64,000 nucleotides of DNA from JBEKIK01 sp963838495 (GCA_963838495.1 CAWIRC010000001.1:1116001-1180000); one strand, 5' to 3'. Numbered from the stretch's first letter, positions 26,735-35,802 are shown. The notes: generated by a model from the sequence alone, not told the origin. Numbers and translations are program-made.

Positions 26735-28618
26735 TTAGACGGTTTCTTCGCCCGCCGGTACCGCGGACTCCTGGGGAATCCCGTTGAGCAACATGAGATA
26801 CCATCTCCGTACGGACTCGATTACGATAAGACCGCCAAGAATAAGAATAACACTCGCCAAAACGCTCATCAATTGATAGGAAAAGACATCGGCTGCGGGC
26901 AAATCGGGGTTGGAGACCTGGTTCCACCATAGGCCGAGGCTTTCCACGCCGGCCGTGAATACCGTGCCCACCACGAACACGAAGGGTATCGCCGTGCACA
27001 ATGCATAGGCGCGTTTTGCCGAGTATTTCAGGATATACGTGGTGCCCACGGCCAGCCCGATGGCGGCCAGCATCTGGTTGGCTATTCCCATCATTAACCA
27101 CAGCCGGTTGATCTCGAAGTTGTACAAAAGATAACCCCAAAGACATGATACAACCGCGCTGACGATTACATTCAGCGTCCAGGAGGGTTCCTGGGGTGCG
27201 TTTTGCCCAGATTTATCCGATTTGAATTGAGTCAAGGTTTCCTGGAAGATGAAGCGCGCGATGCGGGTGCCGGTTTCCAATAAGGTCAGGATAAAGAGGG
27301 CCTCGAACATGATTACGAAATGATACAAGTACGACATCAAGGCTCTCATGCCGGGCAGATCGCCGAGAATTTTGGCCATTCCCAGGGCCAAGGACACCGC
27401 GCCCGCCGTTCGGCCGGAAAGATCTTCCTTCACCCCGGCCTCTTGTTTCAGTTTGTCGAATTCGACCGGTTTCAAGTCCCAATTGTAATTGGCCATGGCG
27501 TCCTGGACCAAGGTTTCGTACTTGGCTTTTTCGGTGTTGATTTTGAAATAATCGCCGGGTTCCAGGGCGCAGGCCGCGATCAGGGCCGTGAGCGAGACAA
27601 AACCTTCCATGAGCATGGCCCCGTAGCCGATGGCGCGCATATCGGTTTCTTTATTGACCATTTTGGGCGTGGTGCCCGAAGATACCAGGGCATGAAAACC
27701 GGAAAGGGCGCCGCAGGCAATGACGATGCACACGAAAGGCCATACCGTTCCCGTAATCGGCCCGCCGCCGTGGATGTAAACCGTGGTGGCCGGCATTTTC
27801 AAAGAGGGATGTGCGACAAAGATACCGATTGCCAGCAATACTATCACTCCCACCTTCATGAACGAACTTAGATAATCGCGCGGACACAATAGAACCCATA
27901 CCGGCAGGATCGATACAACCGCCGCGTAGACCGGCAAGATGACGGAGAGTTGTTTCGGTGTAAATATAAGCCACTCGCGGAGCGCGGAATCGTCGAAGGT
28001 CTTGCCGAAGATCACGCCCAAAAGCACGATTGTCATGCCTATAAGGGTTGCCTCTCCCACGCGACCGGGGCGAATTTTGTACATGTAAAAACCGGTCAAT
28101 AGCGCTGCCGGAATGGTGACCATGATCGTAAACATGCCCCAGGCGCTTTCGTTCAGCGCGTTTACAACCACCTTCGCCGTGGCCGCCAGCGTGGTTATGA
28201 TTATAAACAGCACGGCCAAAGTAGCGGCGGTTCCGGCAATCGGGCCCAGCAAATTTTGGGTCAATTTGGGCAGCGACTTTCCATCTTGGCGCACGGACGC
28301 CAAAAGAACCACGAAATCATGCACCCCGCCGGCCAGGCACGAGCCGATCACGATCCAGCAGAATCCGGGGAAATAACCCCATTGCGAGGCCAGAACCGGC
28401 CCGACCAGCGGTCCAGCGCCGGCTATGGCGGCAAAATGAACTCCAAACAGCACCAGCCGCCGCGTGGGCTGATAATCCACGTCGTCGCGGAGCCGGTGGG
28501 CCGGTGTGGAACGCCGGTCGTTCAGCACCGCCACCTTGGCGGCTACAAACGCCCCGTAGAACCGATATGCCACCAAGAAGGCCGCCAGGGCGGTGATCAC
28601 CAGCCACAATGAATTCAT
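26735..28618 (-). CDS. cstA: carbon starvation protein CstA family peptide/pyruvate transporter
   Basis: 627 aa, many transmembrane helices. Diagnostic segments: FGVHFAAIAGAGPLVGPVLA, QWGYFPGFCWIVIGSCLAGG, VHDFVVLLASVRQDGKSLPK, ACGALSGFHALVSSGTTPKM and FEALFILTLLETGTRIARFI. E. coli CstA/BtsT members import peptides or pyruvate under carbon limitation. Compared with E. coli CstA it carries the extra soluble segment common in other phyla (FDKLKQEAGVKEDLSGRTAG). The ATG at 28618 is preceded by AGGAGGACAGCCG. No sensor kinase of the BtsSR type is beside it. Confidence 0.93.
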   Translation of the reverse strand: MNSLWLVITALAAFLVAYRFYGAFVAAKVAVLNDRRSTPAHRLRDDVDYQPTRRLVLFGVHFAAIAGAGPLVGPVLASQWGYFPGFCWIVIGSCLAGGVHDFVVLLASVRQDGKSLPKLTQNLLGPIAGTAATLAVLFIIITTLAATAKVVVNALNESAWGMFTIMVTIPAALLTGFYMYKIRPGRVGEATLIGMTIVLLGVIFGKTFDDSALREWLIFTPKQLSVILPVYAAVVSILPVWVLLCPRDYLSSFMKVGVIVLLAIGIFVAHPSLKMPATTVYIHGGGPITGTVWPFVCIVIACGALSGFHALVSSGTTPKMVNKETDMRAIGYGAMLMEGFVSLTALIAACALEPGDYFKINTEKAKYETLVQDAMANYNWDLKPVEFDKLKQEAGVKEDLSGRTAGAVSLALGMAKILGDLPGMRALMSYLYHFVIMFEALFILTLLETGTRIARFIFQETLTQFKSDKSGQNAPQEPSWTLNVIVSAVVSCLWGYLLYNFEINRLWLMMGIANQMLAAIGLAVGTTYILKYSAKRAYALCTAIPFVFVVGTVFTAGVESLGLWWNQVSNPDLPAADVFSYQLMSVLASVILILGGLIVIESVRRWYLMLLNGIPQESAVPAGEETV

Positions 28619-28765
28619 CGGCTGTCCTCCTAGCTCGGGCAGACACGCCCGAATTCTTTAAAAAGCGTACAGCTTTCATCATATTATTTTTGGGCAACCA
28701 GATCAACCACAACCGTGGGTGGACGGGCAAAACAAAGCATCTATAATGGGCGGAGTAATAAAAAA

Positions 28766-28794
28766 AGGATGAAGGATGAGGGATGAAGGATGAA
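28766..28794. repeat. GGATGAAGGATGAGGGATGA word repeat
   Basis: Same word pattern as 18551-18582, in the divergent space between cstA and trxB. No coding value in any frame. Confidence 0.6.
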
Positions 28795-28920
28795 TAAAAA
28801 TGCCGGAGTATGGAAAAAACCAATAACTCTCCGGAAACCACTTGCGATTTCGCGCTATTTATTGTTCTTTAATTCCCGTCCCATGATTGCTGATCTGAGT
28901 ATTGGAAGGAGAAAAACATC

Positions 28921-29967
28921 GTGCCTGAGAAAGTCATTATCATCGGCAGCGGACCCGCCGCTTGGGCCGCGGCCATATACTCCGCCAGGGCGGAATTAAA
29001 ACCCCTTGTTTTCGAAGGCGCCTTGAGCGAAGAAAATCGCATGGCAGGCACCCTGCCGCTCGGTCAATTGGCCCTTACGACCGAAGTGGAAAATTACCCC
29101 GGGTTCCCCAGCGGCGATCTAACTGCCTATCTCGATTCGTCCATTAACTCAACTACGCGGCAGATGATGCCTCCGCATAAGAAAGAAGGAGTTTCAGGCC
29201 CGGAACTCATGGAACTGATGCGCCAGCAGGCGGTAAATTTCGGCACGCGGGTAATTACCGAAGACATTGTCGACGTGAATTTCGACGTGCACCCATTCCG
29301 GCTCTCAGCCTCTGATGGTAACACTTATGAAACATTGGCCGTGATCGTTGCCACCGGGGCCAAAGCGAATTATCTCGGCCTGCCATCCGAGGAAAAATTC
29401 AAAAATCGGGGCGTCAGCGCCTGCGCCGTGTGCGACGGGGCCTTGCCACGCTTCAGAAATAAACCACTCGTCGTGATCGGCGGCGGCGATTCCGCCGTCG
29501 AGGAGGCCGACTATCTCACCAAATTCGCCAGCGTCGTCAATCTGGTCCACCGCCGCGATCAACTACGGGCCTCGAAAATCATGGCTCATCGGGCCATGAA
29601 CCATCCGAAAATCAAAATCCATTGGAACCGCACGCTGGGCGAAGTGCTGGGCAACGACAAGGACGGCGTTACCGGCGTGCGCTTGGCAAGCACTATTGGG
29701 GAACAGGATTTGCAACTCGAAGCCAGCGGCCTGTTCCTGGCCATCGGCCACACGCCCAACACGGCGTTCCTAAAAGGCAAATTGGCTCTGACCGACAAGA
29801 AATACATCAAGTGGACCACGCCCGCCCGAACCTACACCAGCGTGGAAGGCGTTTTTGCCGCTGGCGACGTGGCCGACGATTATTACCGCCAGGCCGTAAC
29901 CGCCGCCGGCAGCGGCTGCATGGCCGCCCTGGACGCCGAACGCTGGCTGGCGGCGAAAGGGCACTAA
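28921..29967 (+). CDS. trxB: thioredoxin-disulfide reductase
   Basis: FAD/NADPH flavoenzyme that recycles thioredoxin. 348 aa, slightly long. The FAD motif reads IIIGSGPAAWAAAIY (GPAA instead of the usual GPAG), then QLALTTEVENYPGFP. The redox dithiol is Cys168-Ala-Val-Cys171 in SACAVCDGALP, where most members have CATC. The NADPH motif is VVIGGGDSAVEEADYL and the C-terminal FAD motif is GVFAAGDVADDYYRQAVTAA. Residues ~66-92 (DLTAYLDSSINSTTRQMMPP and following) are an insertion relative to E. coli TrxB and are typical of planctomycete enzymes. The GTG start at 28921 has GGAAGGAG upstream. It is followed by a 114-aa gene in the same direction. Confidence 0.92.
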   Translation: MPEKVIIIGSGPAAWAAAIYSARAELKPLVFEGALSEENRMAGTLPLGQLALTTEVENYPGFPSGDLTAYLDSSINSTTRQMMPPHKKEGVSGPELMELMRQQAVNFGTRVITEDIVDVNFDVHPFRLSASDGNTYETLAVIVATGAKANYLGLPSEEKFKNRGVSACAVCDGALPRFRNKPLVVIGGGDSAVEEADYLTKFASVVNLVHRRDQLRASKIMAHRAMNHPKIKIHWNRTLGEVLGNDKDGVTGVRLASTIGEQDLQLEASGLFLAIGHTPNTAFLKGKLALTDKKYIKWTTPARTYTSVEGVFAAGDVADDYYRQAVTAAGSGCMAALDAERWLAAKGH

Positions 29968-29988
29968 AACATTATAAGGTAGAATACA

Positions 29989-30333
29989 ATGCGCTGTGTT
30001 GAGGTCGATCTAGGCATCTCAACGGCTGATGCAGACAATGTCGAAGTGCATTTCGACGGTGGAGATCTTGTACTCACATTCCTGGACTGGCAAGAAGTGC
30101 CCCGGCAAGTTATCTTCCGCGGAGTTCTCGCATACCGGTGGCAGGACTTTGACGAAACGGGCATCCGCGACGATACCACGTACGAAGTTCTGGAATCCGA
30201 GTGGCTGGCTCAGCAGGCCGATCTACAAGGAGTTAAGGCTGCCGTGGAAAACTACGCGCATTACAAGCTCTGCTTCAACACCGTAGGCATGCTTGATGTA
30301 GTCGGACTTAAATTAAAAAATGAACAAGAATGA
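29989..30333 (+). CDS. conserved hypothetical protein (114 aa)
   Basis: A small acidic β-rich protein: VEVDLGISTADADNVEVHFD, GGDLVLTFLDWQEVPRQVIF, RGVLAYRWQDFDETGIRDDT, YEVLESEWLAQQADLQ and NYAHYKLCFNTVGMLDVVG. Resembles small cytosolic proteins with a YxxW...YKLCFN core, perhaps immunity-like, but no named family is certain. It is 22 bp downstream of trxB on the same strand, so co-transcription is possible. Confidence 0.7.
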   Translation: MRCVEVDLGISTADADNVEVHFDGGDLVLTFLDWQEVPRQVIFRGVLAYRWQDFDETGIRDDTTYEVLESEWLAQQADLQGVKAAVENYAHYKLCFNTVGMLDVVGLKLKNEQE

Positions 30334-30348
30334 TAAAACCAGGAACTC

Positions 30349-30489
30349 TTGTCGCCGGAGAACATTATCGTGGTCATTTTACTGGCGTGGGTGCTGGCGA
30401 TGGTGATCGTGCTGGTCGTCAAAAGACCTGGACTACCCGAAATCGCGGATAAAACAGACCGGATAGAGGAGAGATTTGCTTCCGAATAA
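30349..30489 (+). CDS. small single-pass membrane protein (46 aa), tentative
   Basis: A TTG-initiated frame preceded by AGGA gives LSPENIIVVILLAWVLAMVI, then VLVVKRPGLPEIADKTDRIE and a short acidic end, stopping at TAA 30487-30489. One strong membrane helix and a charged tail fit small membrane proteins common in bacteria, but support comes only from composition and the upstream AGGA. Confidence 0.35.
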   Translation: MSPENIIVVILLAWVLAMVIVLVVKRPGLPEIADKTDRIEERFASE

Positions 30490-30550
30490 TCGTTAAATAA
30501 CCAGAACTCTGTCTATCAGCAATTACACTCTATTTCTTCATGCCTCGATC

Positions 30551-31945
30551 ATGCCTGACAAAACCTCCATCGCCCAAGCGCGAAAATCAGAATCCGTCGG
30601 CCAGACTGTCATCATCGAAGGTTGGCTCCGCACGCGGCGCGACTCGAAGGCGGGATTCAGTTTTTTGGAACTGAACGACGGCTCGTGTTTCGGCAACGTG
30701 CAAGTGATTGCCGAGGCGTCGCTGCCGAATTATGAATCGGAGATCAAAAAACTTACGGTCGGATCGAGCCTGCGGGTGGAAGGCGAGGTAAGGGCATCGC
30801 CGGGCAAGGGACAGGCGACCGAGGTGCTTGCCCGGAGCGTCACTGTCTACGGCACGGCCGATCCCGAGGCTTATCCCCTGCAAAAAAAAGGCCATTCCTT
30901 CGAGTTCCTGCGGACCATCGCACATCTGCGGCCGCGTACCAACACCTTTGGTGCAATCGCCCGGGTGCGGAATTGTGTGTGTAATTCGATCCATCAATTT
31001 TTCCAGGAAGAAGGATTCCTCTATATTCATACACCGATCATCACGGCCAGCGATTGCGAAGGGGCGGGCAAGATGTTCCAGGTAACCACGCTCGACCTGC
31101 CCAAACTGACCGGGCAAGGTGAAAAAGTCGATTACACGCAGGATTTCTTCGATCGGCCGGCGTATCTAACCGTAAGTGGGCAGTTGGAAGCGGAGATTTT
31201 CGCCTGCTCGCTGGGCAAGGCATATACCTTCGCCCCCACCTTCCGCGCTGAGAACTCGAACACGCCCCGCCACTTGGCCGAGTTCTGGATGGTCGAGCCG
31301 GAAATGGCCTTTTGCGACATTTGGGGCGACATGCAGGTGGCCGAGCGGCTGCTGAAGCGGATTTTTGGCGACGTGCTCGAAAAATGCCCGGAGGATATGG
31401 CTTTTTTCAACGAGCGGATCGACAAAACCGTCATCGCCACTCTTCAACATATCATGGAAAGCGAATTCCGACATGTGCCATACACCGAAGCAATCGAGGT
31501 TCTGAAAAAATCAGGCGAGAAATTTGAATTTCCCTGCGATTGGGGCTGTGATCTACAAGCCGAGCACGAGCGATATCTCACCGAAAAACACTTTAAATGC
31601 CCGGTGATCTTGTACGATTATCCCCGCACCATAAAGCCCTTTTACATGCGCCTAAATGACGACCAGAAAACGGTCCGCGCGATGGACGTGCTGGTGCCCA
31701 AAGTAGGCGAGATCATCGGCGGCAGCCAGCGCGAAGAACGCCTCGACGTCCTGGAAACGCGGATGAAAGAGCAAGGACTCAATCCGGCCGACTACTGGTG
31801 GTACCTGGAACTGCGAAAATACGGCACGGCGCCGCACAGCGGCTTCGGCTTGGGCGTGGAGCGGGTGCTCTTGTTCATTACCGGCATGGCCAATATCCGC
31901 GACGTGATCCCATTCCCGCGCACGCCCGGCAACGCGGAATTTTAG
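30551..31945 (+). CDS. asnS: asparaginyl-tRNA synthetase
   Basis: Class IIb synthetase that charges tRNA-Asn directly. 464 aa, intact. N-terminal OB-fold anticodon-binding domain (VIIEGWLRTRRDSKAGFSFL, ELNDGSCFGNVQV), then the class II core: HLRPRTNTFGAIARVRN, FIHTPIIT-like YIHTPIITASDCEGAGKMFQ (motif 1/2 region), TFRAENSNTPRHLAEFWMVE (motif 2) and GFGLGVERVLLFITGMANIR (motif 3). The AsnRS-specific FPCDWGCDLQAEHERYL and CPVILYDYPRTIKPFYMR are present. The ATG at 30551 follows a promoter-like A/T-rich tract. Confidence 0.97.
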   Translation: MPDKTSIAQARKSESVGQTVIIEGWLRTRRDSKAGFSFLELNDGSCFGNVQVIAEASLPNYESEIKKLTVGSSLRVEGEVRASPGKGQATEVLARSVTVYGTADPEAYPLQKKGHSFEFLRTIAHLRPRTNTFGAIARVRNCVCNSIHQFFQEEGFLYIHTPIITASDCEGAGKMFQVTTLDLPKLTGQGEKVDYTQDFFDRPAYLTVSGQLEAEIFACSLGKAYTFAPTFRAENSNTPRHLAEFWMVEPEMAFCDIWGDMQVAERLLKRIFGDVLEKCPEDMAFFNERIDKTVIATLQHIMESEFRHVPYTEAIEVLKKSGEKFEFPCDWGCDLQAEHERYLTEKHFKCPVILYDYPRTIKPFYMRLNDDQKTVRAMDVLVPKVGEIIGGSQREERLDVLETRMKEQGLNPADYWWYLELRKYGTAPHSGFGLGVERVLLFITGMANIRDVIPFPRTPGNAEF

Positions 31946-31950
31946 CAGGT

Positions 31951-31991
31951 GATTGCAAATTGAAAATTGCAAAATGCAAATTGCAAATTGA
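31951..31991. repeat. GCAAATTG word-repeat tract
   Basis: ATTGCAAATTGAAAATTGCA repeats GCAAATTG/GCAAAATG words through about 40 bp right after the asnS stop. The same words recur in both orientations at 56323-56363 and 56420-56443. A hairpin CGCGACC-GGC-GGTCGCG follows at about 32014-32031. Confidence 0.6.
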
Positions 31992-32050
31992 TGGACAGTC
32001 ATTCATCATAAGGCCGCGACCGGCGGTCGCGAGATAAAAAAGGATAAATC

Positions 32051-32959
32051 ATGAAACAGCATTTCACTTTGATATGTTTATGCACTATTATCTTCCTTCT
32101 ATTTGGTATAGTTGAATTTTCTACCCCGGTATTTGCCGGCGAGCCGCAGCGCATGTTGCTTTGGCCCGACGGGGCGCCGGGGGCTAAGGGCGACATGGCG
32201 GAAGATAAGCCTACGTTGACGGTCTTTCTTCCCGAAAAAGAGAAGGCCAACGGCACTGCCGTGGTGATTTGCCCCGGCGGAGCCTATCAGCATCTGGCCG
32301 TCGATCACGAAGGAAAGCAAATCGCCGAGTGGCTCAATTCGCTGGGTGTGGCGGGATTCGTGCTTGAATATCGGCACAAAGGTCGAGGATATATGCATCC
32401 GGCGCCGTTGCAGGACGCCCAGCGGGCGATCCGCACCGTCAGGGCAAATGCCGCCCAGTGGAACGTCAGTCCCGCAAAGATCGGCATCATGGGTTTTTCC
32501 GCCGGCGGGCACCTGGCATCCACGGCGGGCACGCATTTCGATAAAGGCGACCCGCAATCCGCCGATGCGATTGAAAAGGCGAGTTGCCGGCCGGATTTCA
32601 TGATCCTCTGCTACCCGGTGATCGCATTTGGCGAGCCATACACGCACCAGGGTTCGCAAAATAACCTGATCGGCAAGGACGCCCCGGCCGAGTTGATAAA
32701 AAGCCTATCAAACGAAAAGCAAGTAACGCCCGAAACTCCGCCGACATTTTTGTTCCATACTGACGAAGATAAAACAGTACCGCCGGAAAACAGCGTTCAA
32801 TTTTATCTGGCTTTAAGAAGGGCCAAGGTACCGGCCGAACTGCACATTTATCAAAAAGGCATGCACGGCCAGGGGCTGGCAAAAAAAATCCCCGGCACAT
32901 CCAACTGGTCGAAAGATTGCGAAGACTGGATGCGCAATCAAAAACTGCTGGATAAATAA
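32051..32959 (+). CDS. secreted α/β-hydrolase, acetylxylan-esterase-like (BD-FAE group)
   Basis: 302 aa with a signal peptide (LICLCTIIFLLFGIVEFSTP, cleavage likely after VFAG), so periplasmic or outer-membrane targeted. The α/β-hydrolase core has the oxyanion segment VVICPGGAYQHLAVDHEGKQ, the nucleophile elbow MGFSAGGHLAS (Ser in GFSAG), acid Asp in LFHTDEDKTVPPENS, and the His in MHGQGL near the C-terminus. This is the pattern of planctomycete acetylesterases encoded in polysaccharide-utilisation clusters. The upstream AAAAAAGGATAAATC supplies a Shine-Dalgarno. No sulfatase or glycoside hydrolase is adjacent. Confidence 0.88.
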   Translation: MKQHFTLICLCTIIFLLFGIVEFSTPVFAGEPQRMLLWPDGAPGAKGDMAEDKPTLTVFLPEKEKANGTAVVICPGGAYQHLAVDHEGKQIAEWLNSLGVAGFVLEYRHKGRGYMHPAPLQDAQRAIRTVRANAAQWNVSPAKIGIMGFSAGGHLASTAGTHFDKGDPQSADAIEKASCRPDFMILCYPVIAFGEPYTHQGSQNNLIGKDAPAELIKSLSNEKQVTPETPPTFLFHTDEDKTVPPENSVQFYLALRRAKVPAELHIYQKGMHGQGLAKKIPGTSNWSKDCEDWMRNQKLLDK

Positions 32960-32961
32960 CT

Positions 32962-33384
32962 TCAAATATCGCCCTGGACCGTGAGCATCAAGCGCCTGCG
33001 CCGGCTGCGGCGGCGGAACTCGCACAGGCAGATGCCCTGCCACGTGCCCAGGCACAAGCGGCCGTCGCGGATGGGAATAGTGAGTGAACTGCCGAAGATT
33101 GACGATTTGGCATGGCTGGGCATGTCGTCCGAGCCTTCTTCCTGGTGCCGGTAGGGAAAATCCTCCGCTGCCACGGTGTCCAGGATCCGGTCCAGATCGA
33201 CCAGCACGTCCGGATCGGCGTTCTCGTTGATCGTCAGCCCCGCCGAAGTGTGCATGATGAAAACGTGCAGCAGGCCGATTTTTATCCGGCTCAATTCAGG
33301 AAGGGCGTCCAAAACGTGCTTTGTTATCGGGTGACAGCCCTTGGGAAAAGACGGCAGTTGAACGTCGCGCTGATACCAGGCCAC
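32962..33384 (-). CDS. YjbQ family protein (UPF0047)
   Basis: 140 aa, small conserved protein. Family motifs: HVFIMHTSAGLTINENADPD, SHAKSSIFGSSLTIPI and GTWQGICLCEFR. The invariant His and Cys residues, HTSAG and GTWQG motifs match the YjbQ/secondary thiamine-phosphate synthase group. It overlaps nothing and ends 2 bp after the esterase gene, convergent with it. In vivo role is unclear; it is one of the most widespread conserved proteins. Confidence 0.92.
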   Translation of the reverse strand: MAWYQRDVQLPSFPKGCHPITKHVLDALPELSRIKIGLLHVFIMHTSAGLTINENADPDVLVDLDRILDTVAAEDFPYRHQEEGSDDMPSHAKSSIFGSSLTIPIRDGRLCLGTWQGICLCEFRRRSRRRRLMLTVQGDI

Positions 33385-33633
33385 GGCTGTACCTCGAATA
33401 TGTATTTCTTCCTTATGGATCCATCACCATAATAGGGACTTTCCGAGACATTCCAGTTTATCGGCTGCGGGCATGTTGAAAAGGTGTCCCAGCGGTTCGA
33501 AAAACAAGCTCGCAGGATACTATGACAAACAAAGCGGAATGCGTAGAATACAATATGGGACATGAGAGGAGCTTTGCAGCAGCATAGAGAAGTAGAACTA
33601 TTAACCTAGAACTGATTACTGAGAACTGCAAAA

Positions 33634-33846
33634 ATGACCTGCAAACACCTAAAACAACTCTACGATTACTGCCAGACGCATAATTTGAAGCTTAGCAGCA
33701 CCGATCTGATCCGGATCGTCTGCCCGCAATGCGGAGTGGAAGAGGTATGCCCTTCAGTATTGTCGGATGAATATGAATCTAAGCATCATGAGCCGGGGGC
33801 TGACGCAGCGGAAAGTAAAGATCAAGAGGAGAAGCAAAAGGGATAA
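33634..33846 (+). CDS. small zinc-ribbon-like protein (70 aa)
   Basis: Reads MTCKHLKQLYDYCQTHNLKL then VCPQCGVEEVCPSV. The CPQC pair with Cys3 and Cys13 or His5 could bind a metal. The C-terminus is acidic and Gln/Lys-rich (GADAAESKDQEEKQKG). No Shine-Dalgarno is obvious beyond the A-rich leader. Conserved-looking but unnamed. Confidence 0.6.
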   Translation: MTCKHLKQLYDYCQTHNLKLSSTDLIRIVCPQCGVEEVCPSVLSDEYESKHHEPGADAAESKDQEEKQKG

Positions 33847-33883
33847 AGAAGCAATCCCTTGGAGCTGATCCCTTGTTTTACGA

Positions 33884-34267
33884 TTATCGGCGTGTGGCTG
33901 GGGCGGGTTGGGCCAGGGATGGATTGGACTGGCCGTCAACCGGCTGGGATTTCGCCAAATTCTCAGCGGCTTCGAGTTTACGGTCGGTTACGGAAAGTAT
34001 CTGCGTGGCCCCTTCGAATTCTTCCGCTTTTGGCGATCCCTGCCCTATGTTGGGAGAAGTTTTCTCGACGCTTTTTTTAATCACATTGGCGGGCATTGCT
34101 TCCATGTCGCCGCCTTCGAGGATCGAACCTGCCCGACCGTTCGAGAGGCATTGACCGGAACTGTCATACACCGGACCGTTATAATCATAAGGATGACAGC
34201 ACATGGTGCAGCCGACACACAAGGCAATCAGGCCGAGAATTCCCGCATGGGCTATTTTACGCAACAT
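33884..34267 (-). CDS. small lipoprotein with CCHPYDYNGPV motif
   Basis: 127 aa. The N-terminus has an SPII signal with lipobox ALCVGCTM (lipidated Cys in VGC) followed by MCCHPYDYNGPVYDSSGQCL, a Cys/His-Tyr motif seen on many planctomycete lipoproteins. The rest is low-complexity, rich in Ala/Pro/Ser and probably disordered (KKSVEKTSPNIGQGSPKAEE). Reason for the motif is unknown. It is convergent with the 70-aa gene. Confidence 0.75.
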   Translation of the reverse strand: MLRKIAHAGILGLIALCVGCTMCCHPYDYNGPVYDSSGQCLSNGRAGSILEGGDMEAMPANVIKKSVEKTSPNIGQGSPKAEEFEGATQILSVTDRKLEAAENLAKSQPVDGQSNPSLAQPAPATRR

Positions 34268-34483
34268 GATAACCGCCTTTTCCTGAGGAGAAGTTTGGCA
34301 ATGACTGATAAGTGGAAAATAACCGTACCGTTAATGTCGGCCGAAAAAACTTCGTAATCCGCAAATTTTTTCAGGTTTTCCACAGGAAAAGTTGCATTAT
34401 ATTACGCATTGTGTATGTATTGCCCAGATTTACAAGCACTTATGTGTTTTTTCATAAATAGGTGAAATTAAGAGACATGGGTA

Positions 34484-34519
34484 TAAAAAAAGAGCCGTTC
34501 ATGCTTGGATGAACGGCTC
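34484..34519 (-). terminator. intrinsic terminator of the Cys-rich gene
   Basis: On the minus strand, GAGCCGTTCAT pairs perfectly with ATGAACGGCTC over an 11-bp stem with a 6-nt loop, then a run of seven T. It starts 42 bp after the Cys-rich gene stop. A strong, textbook structure. Confidence 0.9.
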
Positions 34520-34560
34520 TGATTAATTCAATCTAATAAACTTTTTCCCAAACCGATGGT

Positions 34561-35266
34561 TTAGGTGCTCTTAGGAGCTGGTGCCGCCGGCGGAGCCGGT
34601 GACGGGGAAGCAGGGGCTTCCTTCGGGGTTGACGCTGGGGCCGGAGTGCCACCACATCCGCATTCACAAGCATTACCGCAGCAACTTACCGGGCAGCAGG
34701 ACCGCGGACGGCAAGAGCGGCAATGATGGCGACGCGGGCAGCAAGACTGCGGCTCGCAGGATGCACAGCATGTCGCCGGTGCACAAGTCGCCGGAGCACA
34801 GGCCGCCGGAGCGCAAGTCGCCGGGCGCAAGCCGCCGGGGCACAAGGCGCCGGGCAGCATGACACCGGCTCGCAGGACCGCGGACGGCAAGAGCGGCAAC
34901 GATGATGACGCGGGCAACATGACTTCGGCTCACAGGTCGATGCACAGCACGTGGCCGGGGCGCAAGTCGCCGGGCGCAGGGCGCCGGGGCACAAGCCGCC
35001 GGAGCGCAAGTCGCCGGGGCACAAGGCGCCGGGCAGCATGACACCGGGCAGCAGGACCGCGGACGGCAAGAGCGGCAACGATGATGACGCGGGTGGCAGG
35101 TCGCGCAGCAAGTGGCCGGCGCACATGTCGCCGGAGCACAAGTTGCTGGAGCACAGGCTGCGGGTGCGCAGCAATCACCTGCTACTGCTTTAGATTGAGT
35201 GCCCAAGAGGGCCACACCCAGCACCGCGATAAATATCGCGATGCCCAAAAGATACGTTCGATTCAT
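34561..35266 (-). CDS. secreted cysteine-rich repeat protein, three modules in three frames
   Basis: The ATG at 35266 has GGAGG 8 bp upstream and starts MNRTYLLGIAIFIAVLGVAL, a signal peptide ending near KAVAG. The mature part is built from ~55-60-residue modules: CAPATC-type tripeptide-plus-Cys repeats, then CCPRHHRCRSCRPRSCCPVS and PAPCAPATCAP. Module 1 is in frame A, module 2 in frame B, module 3 in frame C; each frame change falls at the same place, a C-run in GCGCC-CGGCGACTT (near 34970 and 34822), one C short of the consensus. If corrected, the protein is ~235 aa with ~25% Cys and a Pro/Ala-rich tail (PAPASTPKEAPASPSPAPPA). The His-Arg core and paired Cys suggest disulfide or metal binding. 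No named family is recognised. Confidence 0.75.
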
Positions 35267-35281
35267 TCTTAAAACCTCCAA

Positions 35282-35802
35282 CTAACAGGTACCGTAGCGT
35301 TGAGGAACGCGCACATGCGCCGTCACAAACTCCATTCTCCCCGACCCTGACGGCCTCCAGCCGAGGAGATCTCCATAAAACTATTTATTTTTAATAGGAA
35401 AATTTCAGCCGGCAAAATCACGCCCTGTTGAACTTTACCTATTCTCACGGTATCAGATGCGTAGCTTAGATGGATAAGCTAGCATAGTTCAATCAGATGT
35501 CAATCCAGTGTGTGGGCAAATTTTCCAATTGGGTTAAACCGGCATTCTAGGGGCAATACATCAAATGTTTATCAAATGCTAGGTCGTAATGTGCATACAG
35601 TACAGCCCCCCCAAATAAAAAAAAGAGAATTCCACGAGGAACTCTCTTTTGTTATTACTTCCTAACTTCAATTTTCGCAAATAGTTGCGACTATCTCTAA
35701 TAAAAAAATGGGCTGCTAAATTTTATTATTTTTTACAACGAATTTGGGTTGTAATGGTTAATAGTAAGAAAAATTCAAAAAAAGATTAGCATTTTTATCA
35801 TT
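35282..35802. other. 520-bp spacer between the Cys-rich and lipoprotein genes
   Basis: No supported gene. Contains the leader of the Cys-rich gene, a 7-bp stem TAGCTTA-GATGGA-TAAGCTA near 35463, a C7 run (35606-35612) and the terminator at 35621-35650. A/T-rich ends match the terminator/promoter use. Confidence 0.55.
35621..35650 (-). terminator. intrinsic terminator of the lipoprotein gene
   Basis: AAAAGAGA pairs with TCTCTTTT and TTCC with GGAA around an ACGA loop, one A-C mismatch between, 12 bp in total. On the minus strand it is followed by a run of eight T. It lies ~150 bp after the stop at 35803, so there is a long 3' tail. Confidence 0.7.

Noticed and set aside
34673..35281. Reading the Cys-rich gene as a single 202-aa frame
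   Set aside because: Beyond module 1 that frame becomes Arg-rich and loses the Cys pattern, while modules 2 and 3 keep it in the other frames.
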